Of a DNA stretch of 23,496 bases, positions 8,301 to 15,882 are shown in pieces. Position 1 is the first letter of the stretch, and the number at the start of each line of letters is the position of its first letter. The notes below the pieces were generated by a model, which worked only from the letters and a program-made list of their open reading frames with translations, did not search any database and was not told the DNA's origin. The position numbers were made by a program, and so were the translations under genes. The DNA is from CAJXUU01 sp963975265 (lineage in GTDB: Bacteria; Bacteroidota; Bacteroidia; Chitinophagales; Saprospiraceae), in the NCBI GenBank assembly GCA_963975265.1, contig CAXBGT010000068.1, positions 1-23,496 of the forward strand, written 5' to 3'.

Positions 8301-9799
8301 GTGACGCTCAAGAGCTAGATGAATATTCATATATGGAACAGTTAAGATGCTCTTATGATCCAAACGATAAAAGAGTTCATCCGGACAGAGATGGCGATGA
8401 CAATCTCACCCTATTCGATGAGGAATTGGAATATACTATCCGTTTTCAAAACAATGGAAACGACACGGCCTTTGTAGTTCGAATAGTTGATCCATTAGAT
8501 CCTAATATTGATCCGTCTTCTATTAGTGTGATTAGTTCTAGTCATCTAGTAGAAACATGCATAGATCAAGACACACTAATTTTCTTGTTCGAAGACATAT
8601 ATCTGGTGGACAGTATGACAAATTATGCTTTAAGTCAGGGCTATGTAACGTACAGTTGCCTAGCGAAGGCTGGCATTGATGAAAATACTATAATAAATAA
8701 TACTGCTGACATTATCTTTGATAGTAATAATCCGATAATAACGAACACGACCACCAGTACACTAGTGAGCATGTTTTGTACTGACTTGGAATATAATTTT
8801 TCAATTGAAATTTGTGTTGGTGAATCAATCAATGGACATTCAGATTCTGGAAATTATATCGATAATTATACAGACTTCAATGGTTGTGACTCTATAGTGA
8901 ATCTTGAATTACAAGTCTCATCATATATGACAAGTAATGAGAATCTATTGATTTGCGATGGAGATGCTGTTTTGATTGGTGGAGCTTTAATTTCTGAACC
9001 AACTACTGTAATTGATACTTTAGAAAGCAGCACAGGGTGCATTGATAGTATAAGGGTTCTTACTGTTCAGTTTGTGGATAAAAAAGAAGTTGAGATAGAT
9101 GTTGAGATTTGTGAGGGAGAAGATTTTGTAGGGCTTACCGTTTCAGGGCAATATACCTTTGATTTATTTAGTGTCCTAGGTTGTGATTCTATTGTTACAG
9201 TGAACTTGGATGTAATCACTCCTGTTTCGGAAGATTTGGTATTGTCTGTTTGTGAAGGGGAGTCGGTGACAATATTTGATAACGAATATCAATTTATTGA
9301 GAGCACTGAATTTATTGATACGGTTTTTAATGTTAATAATTGCCCAGTCGAATATATAAATGTTCAAGTTGCAGTCATTGATACAATTGAAGCATCAATC
9401 GACACTAGTATTTGTGATGGCGAAGAATTTTTCGGGCTTTTAGTATCTGGTAATTATATTATAGATACCATTGATCAGATAACAGGTTGTCCATTAATAA
9501 TCGATGTAGATTTGGAAGTATTACTAGCTTCGGATCCTAGTTGTATTGTGGGCACTAGCGAAGAGCAACGTTTTAAAATTGAATTATTTCCAAATCCTGC
9601 GAGTGATCAAATAGTTATTAAATCAGATTACAATATAGAATCTATAGAAATTTTTGATACGCAATTAAGAAAGTTGTTATCGATGGATACTAATGCTACC
9701 TTTGCAGAAATAAGTGTAAGAGAATTGAATTCGGGGGTCTATATTATTAGATGTGCGATGAATAATCAAGATGTCTATAAAATATTGATAGTCCAGTAG
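5336..9799 (+). CDS. giant T9SS-secreted surface protein with FG-GAP-like, DUF7619-like and Cys repeats
   Basis: The 1487-residue exported protein has a signal peptide (1 to about 22, ending STFSQ). A TTG three codons upstream is also possible, but the ATG at 5336 gives the compact signal peptide. A Big2-like Ig segment lies at about 349-411. FG-GAP/VCBS-type calcium loops follow at about 511 (DMDLDGLMD), 568 (DFDNDGFLD), 615 (DINNDGFLD) and 764 (DIGNDGYTD). A SdrD/Cna-B-like turn (CYIDENDNGLYD) is at about 796-852. The CSYDPNDK domain (DUF7619, named from memory) is at about 1004-1142. Five 47-54-residue repeats opening with C-[VDE]-G-[ED] occupy about 1155-1400. A T9SS type A sorting domain (LFPNPASDQIVI to the end) follows. 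It is probably anchored or released at the cell surface by the T9SS. The ligand or substrate is unknown; adhesion is a family-level guess. Confidence 0.9.
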   Translation: MITRSTFTSILFSISIISTFSQVQNIRYGVKYIPGTSDYNCYFTVSSGFAESSEDRILNDAQFSIKVETGASISLVASNLPFLDNEFYNGTEPAVWSVSQSVISPASDPEFDYYSFEPDLSQTCRFNDLFQNTEYNLLRISVEGSCVKGVQIFKNGIDPGASGSGMGGKDFANTMRINSSSSLFLGLDAGIAFGADLILDDVFSCDGDCVTLEVGGNCDLSNYTYLWSDGSSGSSITICPDSTMEMSVLVEGTNGFSGQFTGSINYVEPFIVNSYNDFACIGSDLGFYLEDYIWRSGTWESNNPDVAFVNEEEGSFVTILKEGLVSFTFTDEETGCTAVSSDIQVLPELEIIPVDGTSLKVGETLSLDISELYGAGIYWNVYPANIARVYDGVLYGLRPGVCEVSFDLNLEFVCESESITIVVEDNVICNDEGIKIWNNVKIGDINTNYEIESSASSNKFFLNDIQDCIIVYDGNSGSMILHTLDVAGQIIEEVELFTNSNHDSEYDYEIELHDMDLDGLMDVILIGSKFSAENRLQVYRNLGDSSFELEIEESWCNSNINDDVIEVADFDNDGFLDIFFTCRNNIGYQVVFNDNWTPVSVYGSESVRYWIVPLDINNDGFLDLAFENLGILMNNGDRSFTFDSEYQISRGLCSSNSVGKKGRLRYETESNLLYGHNQIYTPIDVQTGTFGKCADLYFNVSVCDNLMREPRFKANINSLTEKDIVVVSSGIFMAVNPSIPCYGISNGFKHFNFGGVANKYKQIDIGNDGYTDFFYLEGNEIFASLNPNSSTEHIIKGNCYIDENDNGLYDTDEIPLRNVKIKTDQSSVVFLTDESGKFALLPPTNDYVLSASVTEGQWEENFMSLASADVLNGCSESNNFGFVQAPGLPISGNISISNSITRCDFETRFFITVENTGNEDAVFDLSFEFDDETTFMSSDIPNYTIANQELTASLGMLAPFSPETYLVTLKMPSGTSNLPMLSFGASVTSDAQELDEYSYMEQLRCSYDPNDKRVHPDRDGDDNLTLFDEELEYTIRFQNNGNDTAFVVRIVDPLDPNIDPSSISVISSSHLVETCIDQDTLIFLFEDIYLVDSMTNYALSQGYVTYSCLAKAGIDENTIINNTADIIFDSNNPIITNTTTSTLVSMFCTDLEYNFSIEICVGESINGHSDSGNYIDNYTDFNGCDSIVNLELQVSSYMTSNENLLICDGDAVLIGGALISEPTTVIDTLESSTGCIDSIRVLTVQFVDKKEVEIDVEICEGEDFVGLTVSGQYTFDLFSVLGCDSIVTVNLDVITPVSEDLVLSVCEGESVTIFDNEYQFIESTEFIDTVFNVNNCPVEYINVQVAVIDTIEASIDTSICDGEEFFGLLVSGNYIIDTIDQITGCPLIIDVDLEVLLASDPSCIVGTSEEQRFKIELFPNPASDQIVIKSDYNIESIEIFDTQLRKLLSMDTNATFAEISVRELNSGVYIIRCAMNNQDVYKILIVQ

Positions 9800-9883
9800 A
9801 ATTTGCTTTTATATCTTAAGTGGTTAAATTGAAACTTTATAGCTCTAAAAAACACTTTTATGAGGTATCTAAGATAAAATCAA

Positions 9884-10582
9884 ATGGCATACAAGAGAAA
9901 AAGAAAGGAGACGGAAATAGAAATCATCTATGAGGACAATCACTTTATTGCGGTAAATAAACCAGCGGGAGTACTTGTTCATGGAGATGAAACTGGAGAT
10001 GAAACATTGGTTGATGCCATCAAAGAGTATATTAAAGTCCAGTATAAAAAGCCAGGAGAGGTTTTTCTTGGTGTGATCCACAGGATTGATAGACCAGTAA
10101 GTGGAGTGGTTTTATTTGCTCGTACTAGCAAAGGATTGGCTAGGATGAATAAGTTATTTCAAGAACGAAAAGTATCTAAATCTTATCTTGCGATTATCAA
10201 CAAAAAACCAGAGCCACTTAGTGGGAAAATAGAAAACTACCTCTCAAAAGATGGTACCAAAAATAAAGCTCATGTCCATACATCTTCCAAAAAAGGAGGA
10301 AAATTATCTACCACAGAATACAAATTGCTAGCAGGACTGAATGGGTACTATTTTCTTGAAGTAAACCCAGTTACAGGACGACCTCACCAGATTCGGATTC
10401 ATCTTGCTTTTAATGGCACCCCAATTGTAGGAGACTTGAAATACGGTTATTCTAGACCGAATCAGGATAAATCCATATGCTTACACTGTCAGTGGTTGAG
10501 TTTCGAACATCCTGTGACAGGCAAACAAATGAAACTAAGAGCCGATATGCCTACGAAGGAATATTGGAGTTTCTTTTGTTAA
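9884..10582 (+). CDS. RluA-family RNA pseudouridine synthase
   Basis: The 232-residue enzyme isomerises a uridine in rRNA or tRNA to pseudouridine. The catalytic motif is HRIDRPVSG with Asp69 as the nucleophile. It is preceded by the family segment IIYEDNHFIAVNKPAGVLVHGD (about 14-35) and followed by KSYLAI and the GRPHQIRIHL motif (about 166-175). An S4 RNA-binding domain, present in many RluA/RluC/RluD proteins, is absent. The start ATG is followed by a basic KRKRK stretch. It lies 84 bases after the giant T9SS gene with no obvious terminator between them, so read-through is possible, but the functions are unrelated. The target uridine cannot be assigned. Confidence 0.92.
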   Translation: MAYKRKRKETEIEIIYEDNHFIAVNKPAGVLVHGDETGDETLVDAIKEYIKVQYKKPGEVFLGVIHRIDRPVSGVVLFARTSKGLARMNKLFQERKVSKSYLAIINKKPEPLSGKIENYLSKDGTKNKAHVHTSSKKGGKLSTTEYKLLAGLNGYYFLEVNPVTGRPHQIRIHLAFNGTPIVGDLKYGYSRPNQDKSICLHCQWLSFEHPVTGKQMKLRADMPTKEYWSFFC

Positions 10583-10596
10583 ATGATGTATTAGGT

Positions 10597-10610
10597 GTGA
10601 ACTCGTTCAC
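10597..10610. terminator. short palindrome between convergent genes
   Basis: GTGAAC-TC-GTTCAC is a perfect inverted repeat in the 35-base gap between the convergent pseudouridine synthase and cvfB genes. The lack of a clear T-run makes it only a possible bidirectional terminator. Confidence 0.35.
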
Positions 10611-10617
10611 GTAAGTA

Positions 10618-11469
10618 TTACTCTAAATCCTCATCTGATCTCTCAATAAAAGAAATTTCACCATCACCTAACAAAATCATTTTCTCCTTATATAGTTTAC
10701 CTACAGCTTTTTTGAAAACCTTTTTGCTAACACCAAAGGTTCGGTAGATATCCTTTGGGTCAGATTTATCGTGGAGAGCAACGGATTTATTTTCTTCGAG
10801 ATAGTCGAGTAAGTCGTCAGAGAAATCTCTTACACTACCATATCCTTCTTCTTGTAATGTGAGGTCAATCTTACGATCATCTCTAATTTTTTTGATAAAT
10901 GGAGATATACGATCACCTATACGAAGATCTTTATACACTTCATTTTCATACAACATACCTAGGCATTTGTTCTCTATGATGCAGAGATAGCCACTAGGCG
11001 TTCTTCGATATACTAACGCTTTTACTTTTTCTTTTTCTCGAAAGGGACTAGAGTCATGACCAATGTAATCTTCTATTTTTGTTGAGCCTGTGATTCTGTT
11101 TGACAGTTCATCGATGTATACATGGACTATATATGATCTCCCTTCTCGCAACTCCGACTTTTGTTCTCTAAAAGGAATGAAAAGATTTTTGACCAATCCC
11201 CAATCTGCAAAGGCGCCATGGTCACTGATTGAAACGATCTCCATGAATGCACATTCTCCTACTTCAGCCAATACATCTTCTGTAGTAGCGACAAATCGTT
11301 CCTCACCGTCCAAATGTACAAAAACATCAATCTCATCACCTTCTTCATAATCTTCGGGCACATATTTCATAGGAACTAGGATCTCTCCCAACTCTTCACC
11401 ATCCACATATGCACCAAAGTCAGTAAACCTGTTGATCTTTAAAAAATTATATTTGCCTAATTCTGCCAT
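10618..11469 (-). CDS. cvfB: CvfB-like S1-domain RNA-binding protein
   Basis: The 283-residue cytoplasmic protein fits the CvfB/YitL family: tandem S1-type OB folds followed by a winged helix. S1-like units are visible at about 1-63 (INRFTDFGAYVDGEELGEILVP), 67-135 (VSISDHGAFADWG, NLFIPFREQ) and 145-210 (GYLCIIENKCLGMLY, IGDRISPFIKKI, DRKIDLTL). The C-terminal wing is at about 212-283 (DPKDIYRTFGVSKKVFKKAVGKLYK). The Staphylococcus homologue binds RNA and affects virulence gene expression; the role here is probably general RNA metabolism. It lies two bases downstream of the HAD hydrolase gene on the same strand, so the two form an operon. Confidence 0.9.
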   Translation of the reverse strand: MAELGKYNFLKINRFTDFGAYVDGEELGEILVPMKYVPEDYEEGDEIDVFVHLDGEERFVATTEDVLAEVGECAFMEIVSISDHGAFADWGLVKNLFIPFREQKSELREGRSYIVHVYIDELSNRITGSTKIEDYIGHDSSPFREKEKVKALVYRRTPSGYLCIIENKCLGMLYENEVYKDLRIGDRISPFIKKIRDDRKIDLTLQEEGYGSVRDFSDDLLDYLEENKSVALHDKSDPKDIYRTFGVSKKVFKKAVGKLYKEKMILLGDGEISFIERSDEDLE

Positions 11470-11471
11470 TA

Positions 11472-12077
11472 TTATAGTATTCCAAGTTCGTTTAATTCAG
11501 AAAATAGCTGATCTGGATTCTTAAATCTTATTCCAGAAATGCCCATTTTCTTAGCGGCCTCAATATTACGGAGATTATCATCAATAAAGAGACATTCTTC
11601 TGCTATTAACCCATATCTAGTCAGGATGAGTTCATAGATAGCTGGATTTGGCTTTTTTATGCCTTCTTTTCCTGAAACTAGGATGCCTTCAAAATGATTA
11701 AGAAAATCATAGTTGCGTAAAGCAACGGGCCATGTTTCTGCCGACCAATTAGTAAGTGCAATAAGTCTATTTTGATTGTTATCTTTTAGTTTTTGTAATA
11801 TCTTGACACTTTCGGCTATAGGGCCTCCAAGCATTTCTTCCCATCTACCATAGAAAACCAATATTTCTGTTTTATACTCAGGAAATTTTTTAATTAGCTC
11901 AGTATTTGCATCCACTATCTTTCTACCAGCATCTTGTTTCTCATTCCAATCAAAAGTGCACACATTTTTAAAGAAAAAATCTAAAGATTCTTGTGTTTCA
12001 AAGTAGTTTTTGTAGACATATTGAGGATTCCAATCTATCAAAACTCCACCTAGATCAAAAATGATTGTTTTTATCAT
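11472..12077 (-). CDS. HAD-superfamily hydrolase (HAD-IA type)
   Basis: The 201-residue soluble hydrolase carries the HAD motifs: FDLGGVLIDW with nucleophile Asp8 and Gly at +2, ALTNWS (Thr109, motif II), GIKKPNPAIY (Lys141 or 142, motif III) and FIDDN (Asp166/Asp167, motif IV). The DxG form of motif I, in place of DxD, also occurs in YihX-type sugar phosphatases and haloacid dehalogenase-like members, so the substrate is open. The helical cap lies between about residues 15 and 85. It is the first gene of a two-gene operon with cvfB. Confidence 0.9.
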   Translation of the reverse strand: MIKTIIFDLGGVLIDWNPQYVYKNYFETQESLDFFFKNVCTFDWNEKQDAGRKIVDANTELIKKFPEYKTEILVFYGRWEEMLGGPIAESVKILQKLKDNNQNRLIALTNWSAETWPVALRNYDFLNHFEGILVSGKEGIKKPNPAIYELILTRYGLIAEECLFIDDNLRNIEAAKKMGISGIRFKNPDQLFSELNELGIL

Positions 12078-12097
12078 GGTTCATTTATTCGTATTGC

Positions 12098-12105
12098 CAA
12101 ACTTA
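12098..12105 (-). promoter_or_regulatory. possible -7 box for HAD-cvfB operon
   Basis: On the - strand TAAGTTTG matches the Bacteroidota -7 consensus TAnnTTTG, 20 bases before the HAD start codon. A -33 element at the proper distance is not clear. Confidence 0.35.
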
Positions 12106-12212
12106 TTAACTGGAATGCTGAGATTTTATTATCAACATGTTGGTTTTATCTCTTTTTTGTGAGATATTAATTTGTTTTTTCCTGTAAAGTCAAATAAAAT
12201 AATTGAAAAATG

Positions 12213-12244
12213 TATTTTGCGGTACTTCCTGACTAAAGGGAAGT
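12213..12244 (+). promoter_or_regulatory. possible promoter box and leader hairpin of the Omp28-like gene
   Basis: TATTTTGC (12213-12220) resembles TAnnTTTGC with one spacer base missing. Just downstream ACTTCC-N9-GGAAGT (12224-12244) can form a 6-bp hairpin in the leader, about 33 bases before the start codon. Both assignments are tentative. Confidence 0.3.
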
Positions 12245-12277
12245 GTAATAATCAAAATCTTTACTAAACTTAACACA

Positions 12278-14302
12278 ATGAAAAGAACTTTACTTTTAGG
12301 ATTGTCGATGCTATTTATGACATCATTAGCAATAGGACAATCATTTGCAGATGACTTCGACTCATATACTGCTGGGGACTATCTCGCAGCAAGTAATTCA
12401 GAATGGACCACTTGGGGAGGAACAACTGGAACTTCAGAAGATGTGCGAATCACAGATGAAAACTCTTTTAGTGGAACCAATTCTATCAAATTTGTTGGTG
12501 TTGGTGCTGGAGGACCACAAGATGTCGTGAAATACTTTACAGGAGAAAAATTAACAACTGGTGTTTTAAAAACCAACATGCAACTGCTCGTAGAAACAGG
12601 AGCATATTTTAATTATCAAGCGGAGGTGACTATTGGCACAACATGGGCTATGAATGCATTTTTCGAAGCGAATGGTCAAGGTCGAATTACTGGGTCTGGA
12701 AATGGAGATATACTAACATTCGAATATCCTACAGGAGAATGGTTTGATTTCAAAATGAATATTAACTTCGATGCTAATAAATGGCAGTTAGAAGTAAATG
12801 GTATATGTGTGGGATCATTTGAAAATCCAGATAATTCTATTGCTTCTATTGATATATACCCTGTAAGTGGAAATTCATTTTTCGTTGATGATTTTGGGTA
12901 TGAGTACTCTGAAGAAGCTCCAGAAATCGTAAATGATGCAATCGTTGGAATGAGAACTCCAGAGGCGAGCGCACTTGCAGGTAAGGAAACGTCTTTCACA
13001 GGGGAATTAAAAAATGGAGGACTAACAGTGATAGAATCATTTATGCTTGAAGCCACTTTAGGAAGTGATGTTTATCCAATAGAAATGTCAGGATTAAGCT
13101 TAGCAACTGGAGAAACGACGACGTTTAATATTTCTGATGCTTTTGCAATTCCCGAAGGGAATTCTACGGCATCCTTAGAAATAGTGAGTATTAATGGTGG
13201 AACATTTGCAGATGAAGACCTTTGTAATGATAAGTCTACTATTGCATTGTTTGGATTGGTGCCAGCTGATCATAAAAAAGTTATAATTGAGGAGGCAACA
13301 GGTACATGGTGTGGATGGTGCCCAAGAGGTACTGTCGCTTTGGATAGATTTTCTGCAAGGTATCCTGATCGATACATAGGTGTCGCTGTACATAATGCAG
13401 ATCCTATGGTGAATGCTGATTACGATGATGGATTAGGTGCTGGAAGTTTCCCTAATTCACTAGTAAATCGAGGTGATTTTATTGATCCAGGAGCTACAGA
13501 AGCACCATTCTTAGAAAGAGTAGTAGAATCTTCAGCAGCTTCTATCTTACAAGGAGCAGAATGGGATGCTGACACGAGAGAATTGAAAATTTCATTGGTG
13601 TTAACTGCTCAAGAAGCAATATCGACTAATCACAAAGTAAACGTAGCAATCACAGAGGATGGAGTTTCTGGAACAGGGACTGGTTGGGCGCAAGTGAATT
13701 ATTACTCAGGGGGTGCCGATTTGATAGGTGTAGATGGCGTAAATTGGGCAGATTTGCCTGATCCAGTACCAGCTGCTGATATGGTATATGACCATGTGGC
13801 TAGAGCTATTTTGGCACCATATACTGGTTTAGAGAATAGTTTTACTGAGGATATGGCTGTTGATGATGAAAAAATATTTAATTTCTTCTATACAGTTCCT
13901 GCGGATTTCAATATTGATAATATTCACATTGTTTCTATGCTAATTAATCCAAATGGAACGATTAATACAGGTGAAGGAGATCCGTTAATGGAGGATATCG
14001 ATAATGGATTCGTAGAAGCTCCAACAAGTACTTATGATCCTGAACTGAACAATGCAGTAAATGTATTTCCTAACCCAATGACAAATTTCACTAATGTAAG
14101 AATAAACTTAAGTGAAAGATCAGATGTAAGTCTACAAGTAGTGGATATGTCAGGAAAGTCAGTAATGAATAAGGTTTATGAAAATCAAAATGGCTTGTTT
14201 AGTATTGTATTGGATGCAAATTCACTTAGTAACGGTACTTATGTGTTGAAGATTAATGCAGGAGATAAGTATACTACAAAGAAAATAACAGTAGTTAAAT
14301 AA
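12278..14302 (+). CDS. T9SS-secreted protein with Omp28/thioredoxin-like domain
   Basis: The 674-residue exported protein has a signal peptide (1 to about 20, MKRTLLLGLSMLFMTSLAIG). A concanavalin/LamG-like beta sandwich follows at about 22-212 (ADDFDSYTAGDYLA, ENSFSGTNSIKF, FFVDDFGYEY). A CARDB-like segment is at about 215-320. An Omp28-related thioredoxin-like domain covers about 328-580 and contains Cys345-Gly-Trp-Cys348 in EEATGTWCGWCPRG. A T9SS type A sorting domain ends the protein (NVFPNPMTNFTNVRINL to TTKKITVVK). Omp28 proteins are Bacteroidota surface proteins; the CxxC makes redox or disulphide chemistry outside the cell plausible, but this is not established here. It stands alone and is closed by a strong terminator. 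Confidence 0.92.
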   Translation: MKRTLLLGLSMLFMTSLAIGQSFADDFDSYTAGDYLAASNSEWTTWGGTTGTSEDVRITDENSFSGTNSIKFVGVGAGGPQDVVKYFTGEKLTTGVLKTNMQLLVETGAYFNYQAEVTIGTTWAMNAFFEANGQGRITGSGNGDILTFEYPTGEWFDFKMNINFDANKWQLEVNGICVGSFENPDNSIASIDIYPVSGNSFFVDDFGYEYSEEAPEIVNDAIVGMRTPEASALAGKETSFTGELKNGGLTVIESFMLEATLGSDVYPIEMSGLSLATGETTTFNISDAFAIPEGNSTASLEIVSINGGTFADEDLCNDKSTIALFGLVPADHKKVIIEEATGTWCGWCPRGTVALDRFSARYPDRYIGVAVHNADPMVNADYDDGLGAGSFPNSLVNRGDFIDPGATEAPFLERVVESSAASILQGAEWDADTRELKISLVLTAQEAISTNHKVNVAITEDGVSGTGTGWAQVNYYSGGADLIGVDGVNWADLPDPVPAADMVYDHVARAILAPYTGLENSFTEDMAVDDEKIFNFFYTVPADFNIDNIHIVSMLINPNGTINTGEGDPLMEDIDNGFVEAPTSTYDPELNNAVNVFPNPMTNFTNVRINLSERSDVSLQVVDMSGKSVMNKVYENQNGLFSIVLDANSLSNGTYVLKINAGDKYTTKKITVVK

Positions 14303-14350
14303 CAGAAGTTAAATAACGGCAGTTTAGAAATACTTAGAAATAAGATTGAT

Positions 14351-14382
14351 AGCCACTTCAATTAAAATTGGAGTGGCTTTTT
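14351..14382 (+). terminator. intrinsic terminator of Omp28-like gene
   Basis: AGCCACTTCAAT-TAAA-ATTGGAGTGGCT forms a 12-bp stem with one G-T pair and a 4-base loop, followed directly by a T-run. It lies 48 bases after the stop codon of the Omp28-like gene. Confidence 0.9.
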
Positions 14383-14440
14383 AATGTTCAAAGTAGTATT
14401 GTGTATTTGGTTATTTTACTAGCTTACAAAATTAAACTCG

Positions 14441-14613
14441 AAATTTAATACTTAAATTCTCCGATGCTTGCGTCGGGTTCATAAAAAAGATGTTTTTGAT
14501 AAAAATGCCTTATCACAAAAAAGATCCGATTTCCGACCTTTAAGTTGGAATTTTTTTGGACAATGCTCCATCCGCTTGCGGTGGAGTAGTAAAAATTCAG
14601 GACCTTTTTTACT
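14441..14613 (+). repeat. 173-bp structured dispersed repeat, copy 2
   Basis: This is the second copy of the element at 4935-5107, of equal length and in the same orientation. The CTTG-loop hairpins are conserved, and the last one is strengthened (CTCCA/TGGAG instead of CTCCA/TGGGG). The arm that reads AAATTTTGGCT/AGTCAAAATTT in copy 1 differs on both sides here but still pairs as GAATTTTT/AAAAATTC. The outer stem has one mismatch (AAGATCC/GGACCTT). It lies between the terminator of the Omp28-like gene and the lactonase gene, so it does not depend on one gene type. The rest of 14303-14705 holds no gene. Confidence 0.85.
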
Positions 14614-14705
14614 GACTAAGATAATTTTGATTTGGCATTTTCAGTTCAAGACTCCTTGCTTACTTTAGTATTATTTATCATATATTGGCAGCAAATTGAG
14701 AATAA

Positions 14706-15851
14706 ATGAGAAGTGTTTTAGTCGGATTATTATTGATATTAATATTGTCATGTAGTTCTAAAAAGGATCAGACATTGAGCGATGAAATCGATAATAAATT
14801 AGCCATTACTTCATTTTATGTGGGGACATATACCAACGTAAAATCTGTTGAACAAGGCGGTAGTGAGGGCATATACCATTATACCATTGATGAAAGTGGT
14901 AAATTGGCGAAAATAGGATTGGCGGTAAAGTCAGAAAACCCCTCTTTTTTGGCCAAAACGACCGACAATAAGTATGTGGTTGCTGTAAATGAAATCGATA
15001 CCAACGAAGGGAATGGAACAGTAGAGTCCTATCAGGTAGAAGGAGATAAGTTGAAAAAAATAAGCGGCAGCTCTTCTGGAGGTGCGCACCCTTGCCATAT
15101 AGCTATAAATGACATTGGACAAGTAACAGTAGCTAATTATACTGGGGGGAATGTTGGTCTGCTTAACATTAGTAAAAACGGAACATTGTCAGACCTACTT
15201 GATGTGCATCAGCATGAAGGAAAGGGCAGTCATAAAAGACAAGAAGCACCACACGCACATTCTTCACGGTTCAGACCAGATGGTAGGGGAGTTGTCTCTG
15301 CAGATCTCGGTAGTAATGAGCTGTGGTTTTCAGAAATAGAGAATAATAAGTTTATTCCTCAAGAAGAATCAAAATTGGCTATGAGGCCAGGAGCCGGTCC
15401 AAGGCACATTGATTTTCATCCAAATGGTAAGTTTTTATATGTGCTAAACGAATTAGAAAACACAATCGGATTAGTTCATTTACAGAAAGGTGGAAGTTAT
15501 ATATTGGGAGATACATATTCAATGTTGCCTGATGGTTTCACTGACTTTAGTAAAGGGGCAGACATTCATATATCTACAGATGGCAGATTTCTTTATGCTT
15601 CGAATCGAGGACATAATAGTATAGCTATTTTTAAGGTTAATATCCTTGATGGAAGTTTATTTCTGAAAGGTACAGAATCAACGAGAGGAGATAGTCCACG
15701 AAATTTTCAGTTGGCTTTAGATGATAAATACCTAGTAGTTGCCAATCAAAAAAGTGATAATATTGTGTGTTTTAAAAGAGATAATGAGACAGGAAAGCTG
15801 ACTTATGTTAGTGAAGTAGATGCTTCAGCTCCAGTATGTCTTTTGTTTTGA
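14706..15851 (+). CDS. lipoprotein lactonase, 6-phosphogluconolactonase-like beta-propeller
   Basis: The 381-residue protein has a lipoprotein signal with lipobox LILSC (Cys16). It then has a seven-bladed beta-propeller of the lactonase family (the bacterial Pgl/YbhE type and the fungal muconate-lactonising enzyme belong here). Family signatures visible include FYVGTYTN, GIYHYTID, ENPSFLA, AHPCHIAIN, VANYTGGNV, APHAHSSRFRPDG, GAGPRHIDFHPNG, LYVLNELENT, HISTDGRFLYASNRGHNSI and GDSPRNFQL. The lipoprotein signal places it in the cell envelope, so a role in the cytoplasmic pentose phosphate pathway is unlikely; it may act on other lactones. It is 31 bases upstream of the AmnD-like gene and probably co-transcribed. 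Confidence 0.9.
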   Translation: MRSVLVGLLLILILSCSSKKDQTLSDEIDNKLAITSFYVGTYTNVKSVEQGGSEGIYHYTIDESGKLAKIGLAVKSENPSFLAKTTDNKYVVAVNEIDTNEGNGTVESYQVEGDKLKKISGSSSGGAHPCHIAINDIGQVTVANYTGGNVGLLNISKNGTLSDLLDVHQHEGKGSHKRQEAPHAHSSRFRPDGRGVVSADLGSNELWFSEIENNKFIPQEESKLAMRPGAGPRHIDFHPNGKFLYVLNELENTIGLVHLQKGGSYILGDTYSMLPDGFTDFSKGADIHISTDGRFLYASNRGHNSIAIFKVNILDGSLFLKGTESTRGDSPRNFQLALDDKYLVVANQKSDNIVCFKRDNETGKLTYVSEVDASAPVCLLF

Positions 15852-15882
15852 ATAATACCTAACTAATCGAATATAACAGCAA

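Noticed and set aside
12676..13056. 126-residue - strand ORF inside the Omp28-like gene
   Set aside because: It lies wholly within a well-supported T9SS cargo gene and has Ser/Pro-rich shadow composition.
14468..14668. 66-residue ORF across the second 173-bp repeat
   Set aside because: Copy 1 of the repeat has indels that break this frame, so it is not a conserved coding unit; hairpin content explains the conservation better.
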